Below, piece after piece: positions 7,318 through 17,100 of a stretch of DNA of 33,010 nt; within the stretch, counting starts at the first letter, position 1, and each line of letters opens with the position of its first letter. Under the pieces are notes generated by a model. That model saw only the letters and a program-made list of their open reading frames with translations. It had not been told where the DNA came from and did not search any database. Made by a program: the position numbers and the translations under genes. The stretch lies in contig NZ_NXIB02000023.1 of assembly GCF_002412335.2 (NCBI RefSeq), positions 1 to 33,010 of the forward strand. The letters are read 5' to 3'. This DNA comes from Tychonema bourrellyi FEM_GT703. Lineage in GTDB: Bacteria > Cyanobacteriota > Cyanobacteriia > Cyanobacteriales > Microcoleaceae.

Positions 7318-8646
7318 TCATTTACTAACAGTCAATAAATAACCTTCATGTACATTGAAGTTAGGAATAACATAATTCAAATCATTTCTAACAACAGACA
7401 CACTTTCTTCTTTGACAGTGACAAGCTTTTGCACAGCTCTTTCTTGATTGTTAGGAATTTTCTCTAATTTGAGACGGATTTTTTGACCGCTTTGGATACC
7501 TAGCTGTGGCAAATTTCTGAGGTTTAAAGTGACGGTTGTTGCTGAGGAATAATTGCGATCGAAATAACCCAAAAGCACCTGCGCCTTGCCTTCAGGATTT
7601 GACTTGCTGGCCAAAGCGACAACGCGATCGTTATCTGACTGACTCAGCACCCGTGAATTAACTCCATCAGCATAAGCTTTGTAAGCCCACCAAGCTGCTC
7701 TAGGCTCAAAACTATTGGGAGTCACCATCCCACTCAGCGTATTGTTGAAGCAATTGCTAACTTTTTTGGCTCCTGTTGTATCCCAACAAGCTCTGCAAGC
7801 ACCGTCGGCTTTTGCATATTCCAAGTTATACAAATAACCTAAGATTTCCCCTGGTTCATATTGTGCTAAATTCCCAACAATCTCGTTGACATAAATTTTT
7901 TGCAATTTCAATTCTCTGTAAGAAGCACTTTGTTGAAAATTGCGCTTAGCATCAATGACATGATCGTCAACAAATAAAATATTGTTGTCGTTGAGTTCGT
8001 GCCACGACAGGAAATTTACTTCTAGTTTGTTGGCTTTACAATAATCCAGAAAAGCCGTGAGATATTCTTTGTTGTAGTTGGTGATGCTCGGCCCACCAAT
8101 CATGGCTGACGGCCCCAATTCTTGTCGCAATATTTTGTAAGCCCTTTTGTAGGTTTCAAAAAATTGTTCCCTGCTTCCATTCCAAAACGGATTTCTTAAA
8201 TCTGGTTCATTCCATACATCCCAAATAATTTTTTTCCCTTTATTTTGTTGAGCTAATTGCCGTATGAATGCTTCCCATGCAGGGTAATTTTGATAGGGCC
8301 AGCCTTTGGGATTGCTGCCGTAGCCCCACAAGTCGCTGACTAACAGTTGAAACTGGGCTCCGCTGGCAATTACGCGATCGTAAATATCAAGTCTCCCAGC
8401 CCGCCAAAGTTTCGGCTGCAATGGTTTGATCAAGTTATCTGGGGGTTTTGTGGGGTCGATTCCGTGTAGAATGCCGCTCATGGAAATTGTGCCGGTTGCT
8501 GGGCTTCCAAAATCTATTGTGACGTTCGATCGCATTTGCGCGATCGATCTTTGCGGCCCCAAATATATAATTAACAGGACAGTAACAATAGCTAAGCAAA
8601 TTGGTAGCAGTTTATGAATAGATGGAAACTTGAATGTAAATTGCAT
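7318..8646 (-). CDS. Membrane-anchored or secreted glycoside hydrolase of clan GH-A type (GH39-like)
   Basis: The best start is the ATG complementary to 8644-8646 (MQFTFKFPS), giving 442 residues. The frame opens 12 codons earlier, but that ATG falls in a palindromic repeat. Numbering below uses the longer frame. A hydrophobic segment (about 24-41, LLPICLAIVTVLLIIYLG) is a signal anchor or signal peptide. The catalytic TIM barrel follows, with the acid/base Glu159 in IWDVWNEPD and the probable nucleophile Glu267 in YVNEIVG, about 108 residues apart as in clan GH-A enzymes. A C-terminal beta-rich domain (about 350-454) resembles the accessory domain of GH39-like proteins. The substrate is unknown. 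The giant glycosyltransferase gene ends 90 bases upstream on the same strand, so a shared polysaccharide is likely, by inference. Confidence 0.72.
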   Translation of the reverse strand: MQFTFKFPSIHKLLPICLAIVTVLLIIYLGPQRSIAQMRSNVTIDFGSPATGTISMSGILHGIDPTKPPDNLIKPLQPKLWRAGRLDIYDRVIASGAQFQLLVSDLWGYGSNPKGWPYQNYPAWEAFIRQLAQQNKGKKIIWDVWNEPDLRNPFWNGSREQFFETYKRAYKILRQELGPSAMIGGPSITNYNKEYLTAFLDYCKANKLEVNFLSWHELNDNNILFVDDHVIDAKRNFQQSASYRELKLQKIYVNEIVGNLAQYEPGEILGYLYNLEYAKADGACRACWDTTGAKKVSNCFNNTLSGMVTPNSFEPRAAWWAYKAYADGVNSRVLSQSDNDRVVALASKSNPEGKAQVLLGYFDRNYSSATTVTLNLRNLPQLGIQSGQKIRLKLEKIPNNQERAVQKLVTVKEESVSVVRNDLNYVIPNFNVHEGYLLTVSK

Positions 8647-8673
8647 ATCTTTAATTTTCTTGATTTTTTGTGG

Positions 8674-8724
8674 AACGGGCATCTTGCCCGTTTACTGGTT
8701 CCCAGGCAGAGTATAGGAACCAGT
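8674..8724. repeat. Two adjacent hairpins between the glycosyltransferase and glycosidase genes
   Basis: AACGGGCA (8674-8681) pairs with TGCCCGTT (8685-8692). ACTGGTTCC (8694-8702) pairs with GGAACCAGT (8716-8724). The first contains the ATG of the longer, probably false, glycosidase start. They could attenuate read-through from the glycosyltransferase gene or process the transcript; neither is followed by a T-run on the minus strand. Confidence 0.65.
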
Positions 8725-8736
8725 TTAAAAATAGTT

Positions 8737-11700
8737 TTAACGAACAGATAAAAGCACTTCAAAACCCTGTATTGATTCTATCAATTGTTGCCATGCTTCT
8801 AATTTTGTGAGCGCATAAGTATCCAGTTGAAGGTCTTTCTCTGCATAGAAATTAGCAAAACTTTTTAGCCAATTCAAGATTGTTTCTGTTGTCAAAAGAG
8901 GCGTACAGGTCAAAGATGACTGCAAGTTTTTCACCATCCCGGAAATATCCCCCCGGTCGTAAGCATACCAGGCTTTCCACACTAAATAATTGTAATGTAG
9001 GCATTTGTCTACTCGCTCCATTTGTTTTTGCACTTTTGGATTGATATAGAATTCATCGCTATGATTGTCAACCAATAAAACTTGTTCGATGACTTCTGAG
9101 TATTCCTGAAGCATTCGTGCTTCTGCGAACAATTCTTGAGCTCGCGCTTTGCAACCTTGTCCTGCAATTTGTCGCAATTCGGGATTTTCTGCCCATATTT
9201 TTATGGTTTCAACCAACTCTGTTACAGTACCTTTTGGGTCTATTTGAGGATTTGGCAACAATCTTCCAGTGTCTCCCAACTCTTCAGGAATACCACTAAC
9301 TGCTGTGGCAATTACGGGCAATCCTTTCGCCATTGCTTCCATAATTGCTAGGGGCATTCCCTCGGCTTCGGAAGGTAAAATAAAGATATCGCTGGCATCA
9401 AGCCAATCGGCAATATCCCACCGCTGTCCTAAGAATTTAACCTGTTCATTTACTCCCAATTTGCTCACATTTGCTCTCAATTCAGGCTCCATATTGTCGT
9501 GAGTTGCAGAACCTGGGCCAGCCCAAACGAAGTAGAGTTGTGACCAAATTGGCAACTGTTTGAGTTGTGCGATCGCCTGCAATTGATACTGATATCCTTT
9601 AATCGGAGTCAGTCTCGCCGCAGTGAAACAAACTATAGCATCTTCGGGGATTCCTTGTTCTTGACGTAAGCGTTGGCGAGTTGAAAGATTCGGCGGTTCA
9701 AAGTAATTTTTTGGTCTGCCGTAGTAAATTACTTTTCCTTGTTCTAGAGGCTGTTTAAACAGACTTTTAAACAAAGCTAAATTTTCATGGGAAACTGCCA
9801 CTGCTGCTCGCGACAAACCGTACTGATAGGACACTGCATCCAAATAGGGAATTTCATCGCCACGCTGGAATATTTCATAAGTGCGATCGACATAGCCGAG
9901 AGTAATTATGTACGGTATTTTTTGCTTAATAGCAACTTCTTTGGCCGCAAAATTTGCCATCGGCCAACCATCGCTAAATATAATTAAATCCGGCTGAGAC
10001 TGAGCATAAATCTTTTCAGCATCGGCTAAATTGTAAGCAATTCGCGAAAACTCTTTCATCGTGTCAAACTCTAGCCAAATATGTTCGATACCTAGCTGTT
10101 GTTGTTCGGTAATTAAAGGGTTAGAAGTTTGGGTTTGAACGCTGGTAACTCGGTAGCCATCGGCTGCTAATCTGCACATCAGCGAGTGGTTAAACTGAGC
10201 CAAACCTCCTACTCCGTGGTCTTCTGCGTACAGGAGTACGCGCGCTTTTTGCGGTTGGTAAATCGAAATAGATGCAGGTTGAAATTGATAAGGATTGTTG
10301 ACAGCTAGAACTACGATGTCTTGCCATTCCTGTAAATTGGTTAAGGCATAAGCATCAAAGTTGTGACCGTACTGTTCTGAAACTCCCTTAAAGGTTTCCA
10401 ACCAATTAAAAACAGTTTCAGTACCTGTCAAACGAGTATAATGCAGAGATTTTTCCAGACTTTCGACCATTTCTGGCAAATATCCGTCGCGATACATTCG
10501 CCACGCTATCCACACTAAACATTTGTAACGTTCCGCCTGTTTTAAGTCACGAATATGCTTGGGCAAGTCCGGCCGCGCGAAGAATTGTTCCATCACAATT
10601 TCCATATTTTTCATCATTTTTGTGCCACCAGACATGAGATTTGTGCTGTGCTGACGATAGCAGGTTAATATCTCTTTTAACCAAACTGACTTGCAGCCTT
10701 TTAAAGCTAAGCGCAAGGCAAAATCTAAATCTTCGGTTGGGGGAAAGCGAGGGTCAAAACCTCCCAGGCGTTCCCACCACTCACGCCGCAGCATCATGGC
10801 GCTGGGACGCACAAATTTGTACAAAACTAAGGTTTCTAAATCTAATTTATCTACTTCTTTCCAAGGCATGATTGGGGAGATATCTTTGCCGTTTTCATCG
10901 ACTATGAGCCACCCGTTTTGTACCATCCCTAGAGAGGAGTCAGCATCAAAGCAAGCTACCTGTTTCTCTAGCTTTTCTGGCAGGAAAAAGTCATCGGCAT
11001 CTAGAAATGCTAAAAATTCACCTTTGGCTAGTTCGCAAGCATGATTCCGAGCTATTGCTGCTCCTTGATTTTCTTGATAGACGTATTGAATCAAATCAAG
11101 GTAAGGTGCTAAAACTTTGCTAGTGGTGTCTGTTGAACCATCATCGACAACTATAATTTCCCAGTCTTGATAAGTTTGTTTGATCACACTTTCTACTGCT
11201 CTAACAATATAGCGATCGCAGTTGTATGCCGGGATAATTACGCTGACGCGCACTGTTTTTTGGGGAAGTATATTAGACATTAACTGTTGCCATTGTGGTA
11301 AGTTTCTTAAAGATTGCAGATCGATGCTAAATCCATAAGCTTGAGAAATATAAGCTAGACGATTTATCCAATCTATTACGGTTTTTGTAGCAGAGTAAGG
11401 AGTATATGGCAAAGATTTTTGGTAATACTCAACTGCGGCCACCGGATAGCCGCTATAGTACAATTGCCATGCCATCCATGTCAATGCTTCGTAGAAAGCA
11501 GGATTTTTTAAATCGCGGATGGGCTGTGGCAAATCTAGTTTATTGAAGAAATTATGTTTTAATTTAATAAACAGATTTGCTTGTTGGAGAGCTTTTTTGA
11601 TTGACACATTTTTGTCATGCTGGCGATAACAGACTGTCACCTGGGGTAGCCAAGCAGCTTCGCAGCCTAAGACAGCTAAACGGATGACTAAATCGGCATC

Positions 11701-12243
11701 ATCTACGGAATCAAACTCTGAATTAAATCCCCCTGCAATTTCTAACCATTTTCGCGAAAACATCATCGCGCTGGGAAGTACGGGCATCTGTACTATCCAA
11801 GTTTCTAAGTCTAATTTGGGAAAATATTGCCAAGGTTCTATGTCGGAAATAGCGTTACCTTGCTCGTCAACTAAACGCCAACCACTATTCACAATTCCTA
11901 ATGAAGGTGATGAGCGAAATAGCGCTACTTGTGCTGCTAACTTATTTGGAAAAAAGAAGTCATCTTGATCTAAAAAAGCAATTAAGTCACCTTTCGCTTC
12001 TTTAATTCCTCGGTTGCGGGCCGCTGCTACTCCTTGGTTCTCTTGATATATATAGCGGATTCTGTGAAGATAAGGCTCCAATACTTGATGCGTCTGATCC
12101 GTGGAACCGTCATCTACAACGATAATCTCCAAATCAGTAAAAGTTTGGGACAGCGCGCTCTCCACCGCTTGCACGATGTAGCGATCGCCATTATATGCAG
12201 GTATAATTACGCTTACTTGCGGTGTCTGACTGGCTGTTGACAT
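8737..12243 (-). CDS. Trifunctional glycosyltransferase: GT2 - GT2 - GT4, each followed by the same helical module
   Basis: One 1168-residue chain carries three glycosyltransferase domains. GT2 number 1 spans about residues 9-235 (VSVIIPAYNGD, VVDDGST, LDQDD at 91-95). GT2 number 2 spans about 332-560 (VSVIIPAYNCD, VVDDGST, LDADD at 414-418). A GT-B/GT4 domain spans about 666-1055 (AEDHGVGGLAQF, TAARLTPIKGYQYQL, and the E-x7-E motif Glu961/Glu969 in EGMPLAIMEAM). A 73-residue helical module recurs without gaps at 250-322, 572-644 and 1083-1155, with shared W-x-AW, SL-x-x-T, NW and WQ-x-(L/I) positions. No membrane segment is seen. The enzyme probably adds several sugars in sequence to a surface polysaccharide or glycoprotein; donors and acceptor are unknown. 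It is divergent from the TPR gene. Confidence 0.88.
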   Translation of the reverse strand: MSTASQTPQVSVIIPAYNGDRYIVQAVESALSQTFTDLEIIVVDDGSTDQTHQVLEPYLHRIRYIYQENQGVAAARNRGIKEAKGDLIAFLDQDDFFFPNKLAAQVALFRSSPSLGIVNSGWRLVDEQGNAISDIEPWQYFPKLDLETWIVQMPVLPSAMMFSRKWLEIAGGFNSEFDSVDDADLVIRLAVLGCEAAWLPQVTVCYRQHDKNVSIKKALQQANLFIKLKHNFFNKLDLPQPIRDLKNPAFYEALTWMAWQLYYSGYPVAAVEYYQKSLPYTPYSATKTVIDWINRLAYISQAYGFSIDLQSLRNLPQWQQLMSNILPQKTVRVSVIIPAYNCDRYIVRAVESVIKQTYQDWEIIVVDDGSTDTTSKVLAPYLDLIQYVYQENQGAAIARNHACELAKGEFLAFLDADDFFLPEKLEKQVACFDADSSLGMVQNGWLIVDENGKDISPIMPWKEVDKLDLETLVLYKFVRPSAMMLRREWWERLGGFDPRFPPTEDLDFALRLALKGCKSVWLKEILTCYRQHSTNLMSGGTKMMKNMEIVMEQFFARPDLPKHIRDLKQAERYKCLVWIAWRMYRDGYLPEMVESLEKSLHYTRLTGTETVFNWLETFKGVSEQYGHNFDAYALTNLQEWQDIVVLAVNNPYQFQPASISIYQPQKARVLLYAEDHGVGGLAQFNHSLMCRLAADGYRVTSVQTQTSNPLITEQQQLGIEHIWLEFDTMKEFSRIAYNLADAEKIYAQSQPDLIIFSDGWPMANFAAKEVAIKQKIPYIITLGYVDRTYEIFQRGDEIPYLDAVSYQYGLSRAAVAVSHENLALFKSLFKQPLEQGKVIYYGRPKNYFEPPNLSTRQRLRQEQGIPEDAIVCFTAARLTPIKGYQYQLQAIAQLKQLPIWSQLYFVWAGPGSATHDNMEPELRANVSKLGVNEQVKFLGQRWDIADWLDASDIFILPSEAEGMPLAIMEAMAKGLPVIATAVSGIPEELGDTGRLLPNPQIDPKGTVTELVETIKIWAENPELRQIAGQGCKARAQELFAEARMLQEYSEVIEQVLLVDNHSDEFYINPKVQKQMERVDKCLHYNYLVWKAWYAYDRGDISGMVKNLQSSLTCTPLLTTETILNWLKSFANFYAEKDLQLDTYALTKLEAWQQLIESIQGFEVLLSVR

Positions 12244-12338
12244 TATTTAGCTCGCTGTTAACCTATGATTATCTAGTTTATATGAATGTTGCGTACATTG
12301 AACACTATTTGCAGGCTGGTCGGTGTACTTACATGAAT

Positions 12339-12367
12339 TTGAACTTTGGTAAGTTGTAGTATATAAT
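12339..12367 (+). promoter_or_regulatory. Predicted sigma-70 promoter of the TPR gene
   Basis: TTGAAC (12339-12344), a 17-base spacer, then a perfect TATAAT (12362-12367). Transcription would start near 12374, about 30 bases before the GTG start, with AGGA (12391-12394) as ribosome-binding site nine bases from that GTG. Confidence 0.6.
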
Positions 12368-12403
12368 CTTACAAGTCATTATTACTCGATAGGAACACAA
12401 AAA

Positions 12404-14026
12404 GTGAATTCAGAAATAGTAACACTTGATTTCCAGCAGCAGGCAGAACTTTATTTAGCTGTAGGAAAGTTGGATGAGGCGATCGCACTTTGTCAACAAA
12501 TTTTGGCATCCGATCCCAATTCCGCCGAGACTTGCAAAACCCTAGGGAAGGCGCTGCAAGCTCAGGGTAAACTAGAAGACGCAAGATATTGGTATAAAGT
12601 TGCGATCGCCCTGAAACCCGATTTTCCCGAAGCTTTTGCCAACCTCGGCACTCTCTGTGCTACTTTGGAACAGTGGCACGAGGCGATCGCCTGTTACCAA
12701 AAAGCCATCTCCCTGCAACCAGAATTTGCAGGATTTTACCGCAATTTGAGCCGCGTATTTACCCAAATTGGCAAAGCCGAGGAAGCGACTGACTGTTGGT
12801 ATCAAGCACTCATGGTTGCACCAGTAGAAATACCCGAAGAATACCTCGATTTAGGCAATACTTTGTTAGCACAGAACAAGCTAAAATTAGCATTGATATG
12901 TTACCATCGTACCATTTATTTAAACCCCAGTTTTTGTGAAGCTTATGATAAACTAGCGGACGCTTATAGCGAGTTACAACAGTGGAAAGAAGCTATTACT
13001 AACTACCGCAAAGCTATCAAAATTCAGCCAGACATTTCGGAGTTTCATTACAAATTAGGAAATGCTTTGCAAGCCAGCGGACTATTGCATGAAGCTGTCG
13101 CAGCCTACCGCGAAAGTATTGAATTAAATCCCAATTCTTTTTCATCTTACTACAACTTAGGCAGCGTTATGCTCAAATTAGAAAATTGGCAACAAGCAAT
13201 CATTGCCTACCGCACAAGTGTTGAAATTAACCCGGATTTTTCTTGGTCTTACTACAGCATCGGTGAAGCTTGCGATAAATTAGAAAAATGGTCAGAATCC
13301 GCCACAGCTTACCAGCGTGCTACTGAATTAGACCCTAATTCTTTCGCAGCTTTTCACAAGTGGGGGGATGCTCTGTGTAAACTCGAAAAATGGTTAGAAG
13401 CTGGGGCTGCATACGAAGGGGCGATAGCACTTAATTCAGATTCATTTTGGTCTCATTATAACTTAGCTTTGACTTTAGTTAAACTTCAGAAATTTGCACC
13501 AGCAATAATCGCTTATCAGCGAGCGATCGCACTCAATCCAGAATTTTCTTGGACTTATCACAATTTAGGAGAAGTGCTATTGAAAAGCCAACAGTGGAAA
13601 GCCGCAGCTACCGCTTACCAACGTGCTATTGAACTCAATCCCAATATTTCTTGGTCTTATTACAATTTAGGCGATGCTTTGACTGAACTTCACGAGTGGA
13701 ACGATGCTGTTTCCGCCTACCTTGACGCACTTCAACTTGACCACTCTCTCCCCAATCTTTACACAAAGTTAGGTGAGGTGTTAACAAAAAGAACTCCGGT
13801 AAGTTTAGACTTAGCAACTAGCTACTATCATCACGAAATGCAGCCACTATACTCTTCTGAATTTTACTCTCAAGTAGCGCAAAAATTTGCAGATCGCGAT
13901 CGGCTTGATGCAGCCGCAGCATTATACCTGATGGCATTAGAAGTCAGACCAAAAGATCCAGAAATATCCCAAAAATTAGAGGAGATTTTAGAAAAACAGC
14001 GTCAAACAGGGGAAATCAGTCTATGA
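12404..14026 (+). CDS. Tetratricopeptide-repeat protein
   Basis: The 540-residue protein is almost wholly 34-residue TPR units, about 13 to 14 of them, with recurring YxNLGxxLxxLxxWxxAxxAYxxAIxLxP. The start is GTG, supported by AGGA nine bases upstream and a good promoter. No signal peptide, membrane segment or catalytic domain is visible, so it is a cytoplasmic scaffold. The N-terminal three or four repeats (about 30-136) match the TPR cassette in the radical SAM protein at 23870-25453 without gaps. It is divergent from the triple glycosyltransferase and 114 bases before the hybrid kinase. Partners are unknown; the neighbours hint at protein glycosylation or signalling, but nothing in the protein decides between them. 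Confidence 0.85.
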   Translation: MNSEIVTLDFQQQAELYLAVGKLDEAIALCQQILASDPNSAETCKTLGKALQAQGKLEDARYWYKVAIALKPDFPEAFANLGTLCATLEQWHEAIACYQKAISLQPEFAGFYRNLSRVFTQIGKAEEATDCWYQALMVAPVEIPEEYLDLGNTLLAQNKLKLALICYHRTIYLNPSFCEAYDKLADAYSELQQWKEAITNYRKAIKIQPDISEFHYKLGNALQASGLLHEAVAAYRESIELNPNSFSSYYNLGSVMLKLENWQQAIIAYRTSVEINPDFSWSYYSIGEACDKLEKWSESATAYQRATELDPNSFAAFHKWGDALCKLEKWLEAGAAYEGAIALNSDSFWSHYNLALTLVKLQKFAPAIIAYQRAIALNPEFSWTYHNLGEVLLKSQQWKAAATAYQRAIELNPNISWSYYNLGDALTELHEWNDAVSAYLDALQLDHSLPNLYTKLGEVLTKRTPVSLDLATSYYHHEMQPLYSSEFYSQVAQKFADRDRLDAAAALYLMALEVRPKDPEISQKLEEILEKQRQTGEISL

Positions 14027-14084
14027 TTAGAGTTAGAGGCTAAGGATTGACAAATATCTTTTGTTGAAACAGGAAAATCATCCC

Positions 14085-14135
14085 ATGAATAATGACAAAG
14101 AGAAAACCTCATTAGAAAACATTATTGATAACTAA
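14085..14135 (+). CDS. Possible 16-residue leader peptide before the hybrid kinase
   Basis: ATG at 14085 opens a 16-codon frame (MNNDKEKTSLENIIDN) ending in TAA five bases before the kinase ATG. AGGA at 14071-14074 sits ten bases upstream, whereas the kinase start itself shows no Shine-Dalgarno. This suggests, but does not prove, translational coupling through a short leader. It could be chance. Confidence 0.3.
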   Translation: MNNDKEKTSLENIIDN

Positions 14136-14140
14136 CTATT

Positions 14141-17100
14141 ATGAAAGCAGTTTTAAATTTAGCTGTACATCCTACCTCTTTTAAAGTTTTGTTGGTTGAA
14201 GACAACGCTTATGAAGCTGAATTGATTGAAGATTTGTTGTCAGGAATTAGCGGCGAACAGCAGATATCACTGACAAAAGTAGAGCGCCTTAGTGAAGCGC
14301 TATTGTGTTTGAATCAAGAAAATTTTGACGTCATTTTATTAGACCTGTCACTGCCAGATAGTTGGGGAATTGAGACAGTAGCTAGGGTACAAGAGTACGC
14401 GGGAAATGTGCCGATTGTGGTGCTAACAGGTCAAAATGATGAGGAACTGGCACTGAGGTTAATCTCGGTGGGTGTACAGGATTATTTAGTAAAAATAAAA
14501 ATAGATGGCGAACTTTTAATGCGATCGCTCCGTTATGCGATCGAGCGTCAAAATAGCCAAGAGGCTTTGCGAAAAAGTGAAGAAAAATATCGCTCCGTCG
14601 TTGAAAATTCTCTGATCGGAATTGCCATCATTATTCCAATTATTGAACCCGTAATTATTGAAAATTGCAACTGGATAGAAGTTAACGATGCGTTGTGCCA
14701 TTTGCTGGGCTATCAACGTGATGAACTGATCCAAAAAAATTGGCTGGATTTGACTCATCCAGAGGACTATAGCAGTCACATTGAACAATTGTCTCAAATT
14801 TTAGCAGGTACTGGTGATGGCTATATCTCAGATAAAAGGTGGCTGCGAAAAGACGGAGAAATAGTTTATACGCGAGTTTCTCTGCGCTGTATCCGTCGTC
14901 GGGATGGGTCGATCGATCGGATGATTAAAGTAGTGTTGGATGTGAGCGATCGCTACCGCTACGAATCTCAACTAAAAGCATCCGAGCAATTTTTAAACCA
15001 CACGATCAATGTCATTCCCGACCCAATTTTTGTCAAAGACGAGCAGCACCGCTGGATGATATTAAACGATGCTTTTTGTCAGTTGATCGGGAAACCGCGA
15101 TCGGAACTCATCGGCAAATCAGATTATGACTTTTTCCTGAAAGCAGAAGCCGACTTTTTTTGGGAAAAAGATGAAGAAGTATTGAATACGGGCATTCCTA
15201 ACGAAACAGAAGAAAATTTTACAAACAGCCAAGGAAAAGAATATATTATCTCCACTAAAAAAACTGTTTTTCAAAAGACAGACGGGAGTAAAATATTAGT
15301 AGGTACTATTCGAGATGTGACTGAATACAGACACCAACAAATAGCCCTTGAACAAAGCGAAGCCCGATTTCAAAAACTGGTAGCCAACCTGCCAGGAGCA
15401 ATTTATCAATTCCGACTCTCAGCCAGCGGAGAAATATCTTTTCCTTATGTATCTTCAGGCTGTCGCGAAATCTACGAATTAGAGCCTGAATTAATAGAGG
15501 AAAATGCCGAAATAATCTTTTGCAAAATTCATGCAGATGACATCTTAGACCTAGAAGAATCTATTGCAATTTCGGCGGCAACTATGCAGCATTGGCAGCA
15601 GCAGTGGCGGTATATCTTGCCATCAGGAAAAGTGAAGTGGCTGCAAGGAGCTTCGAGACCAGAAGTGGTGAATAATGAGACAAAAGCGGGAAATCGATCT
15701 GATATTATCTGGGACGGTTTAGTGATGGATATTACTGAATTGAAGCAGGCACAAACAGAGCGCGATCGCTTTTTCACCATTTCCTTAGACTTGCTTTGCA
15801 TTGTGGATTTCGATGGCTATTTCAGACGCTTAAATCCCGCTTGGTCAACAGCTTTAGGTTACAGTATTGCAGAACTTTTTGCTAAGCCTATGCTGGAATT
15901 TGTTCATCCAGACGATCGAGCAGCTACGGTAGCTGAATGGAAAAAGTTAGTAGGTGGTACGGCCAGTATCTGCTTTGAAAACCGCTATCTTTGCAAAGAC
16001 GGTTCTTACAAATGTCTGCTGTGGACGGCATCACCATTTAGCGAAGAAGGCTTAATCTATTCAGTCGGTCACGATATTACCTCACGGAAACAAGCAGAGT
16101 CCACACTCCAGCGACAAGCAGTAGCAATGGATGCTGCTTATGACGGCATCGCTATCCTCAATGCTCAGGAAGAATATATTTATTTAAATTATGCTTATCT
16201 CAAAATCTACGGTGTTGCTAGTCCGTCCAACTTGTTTGGCAAAAGCTGGAAAATGCTTTATGGCGAAGCAGAAATTACAATTTTTGAACGAAATATAATA
16301 CCTGCCCTGAAGAAAACAGGGCACTGTAATATAGAAGCAATAGGTCAGCGCTGCGATGGTACTCTGTTTCCTCAAGAACTGTCGATGACGATGCTTGCAG
16401 GTGGGGAGATAATTTGTATTGTTCGCGATATTACTAATAGAAAACAAGCAGAATCAGCTCTGCGCGAAAGTCAGCGTCGCTACCAAACTTTAGCAGAAGC
16501 ATCGCCAGTTTGCATATTTCATACTGACTTATTGGGAAATTGTCTTTACGTGAATCAACGGTGGAATGAAATCACGGGAATTAGTGCAGAATTAGCAGCA
16601 GAAATAGGTTGGTTGAATGTTATACATTCAGATGATGCGGAACGGGTGAATGCTGAATGGTATCAGGCTGTAATTGATCGAGTTCCTTTTAAATCAGAAT
16701 ATCGCTTTTTGCGTCCAGATGGTGCTGTGAGTTGGGTGATCGGTCAAGCAGTAGCGGAAATCGGAGATGCTGGCGAAATTAAAGGCTATGTTGGCACTAT
16801 TACTGATATTAGCGATCGCAAACAAGCAGAATTAGACCTACTGCGCGTTACTCAAGCCGTGGAAAGCACCAGTGATGCGATCGTGATTGGTGACTTAAAA
16901 GGGCGATCTATTTATCATAATCAAGCCTTTATTCAGCGGTACGGCTACACAGCAGCAGAACTCAACGCAGCAGGCGGAGCAATGGTTATCTACCCGGAAA
17001 ATAAAGTGCTGTTAGAAATGTTTAAAACCCTTCGCAAAGGCAAATCTTGGCAAAGCGAACTCAAAATCAAAACTAAAGCTAACGAATTGGTAACAACTCT

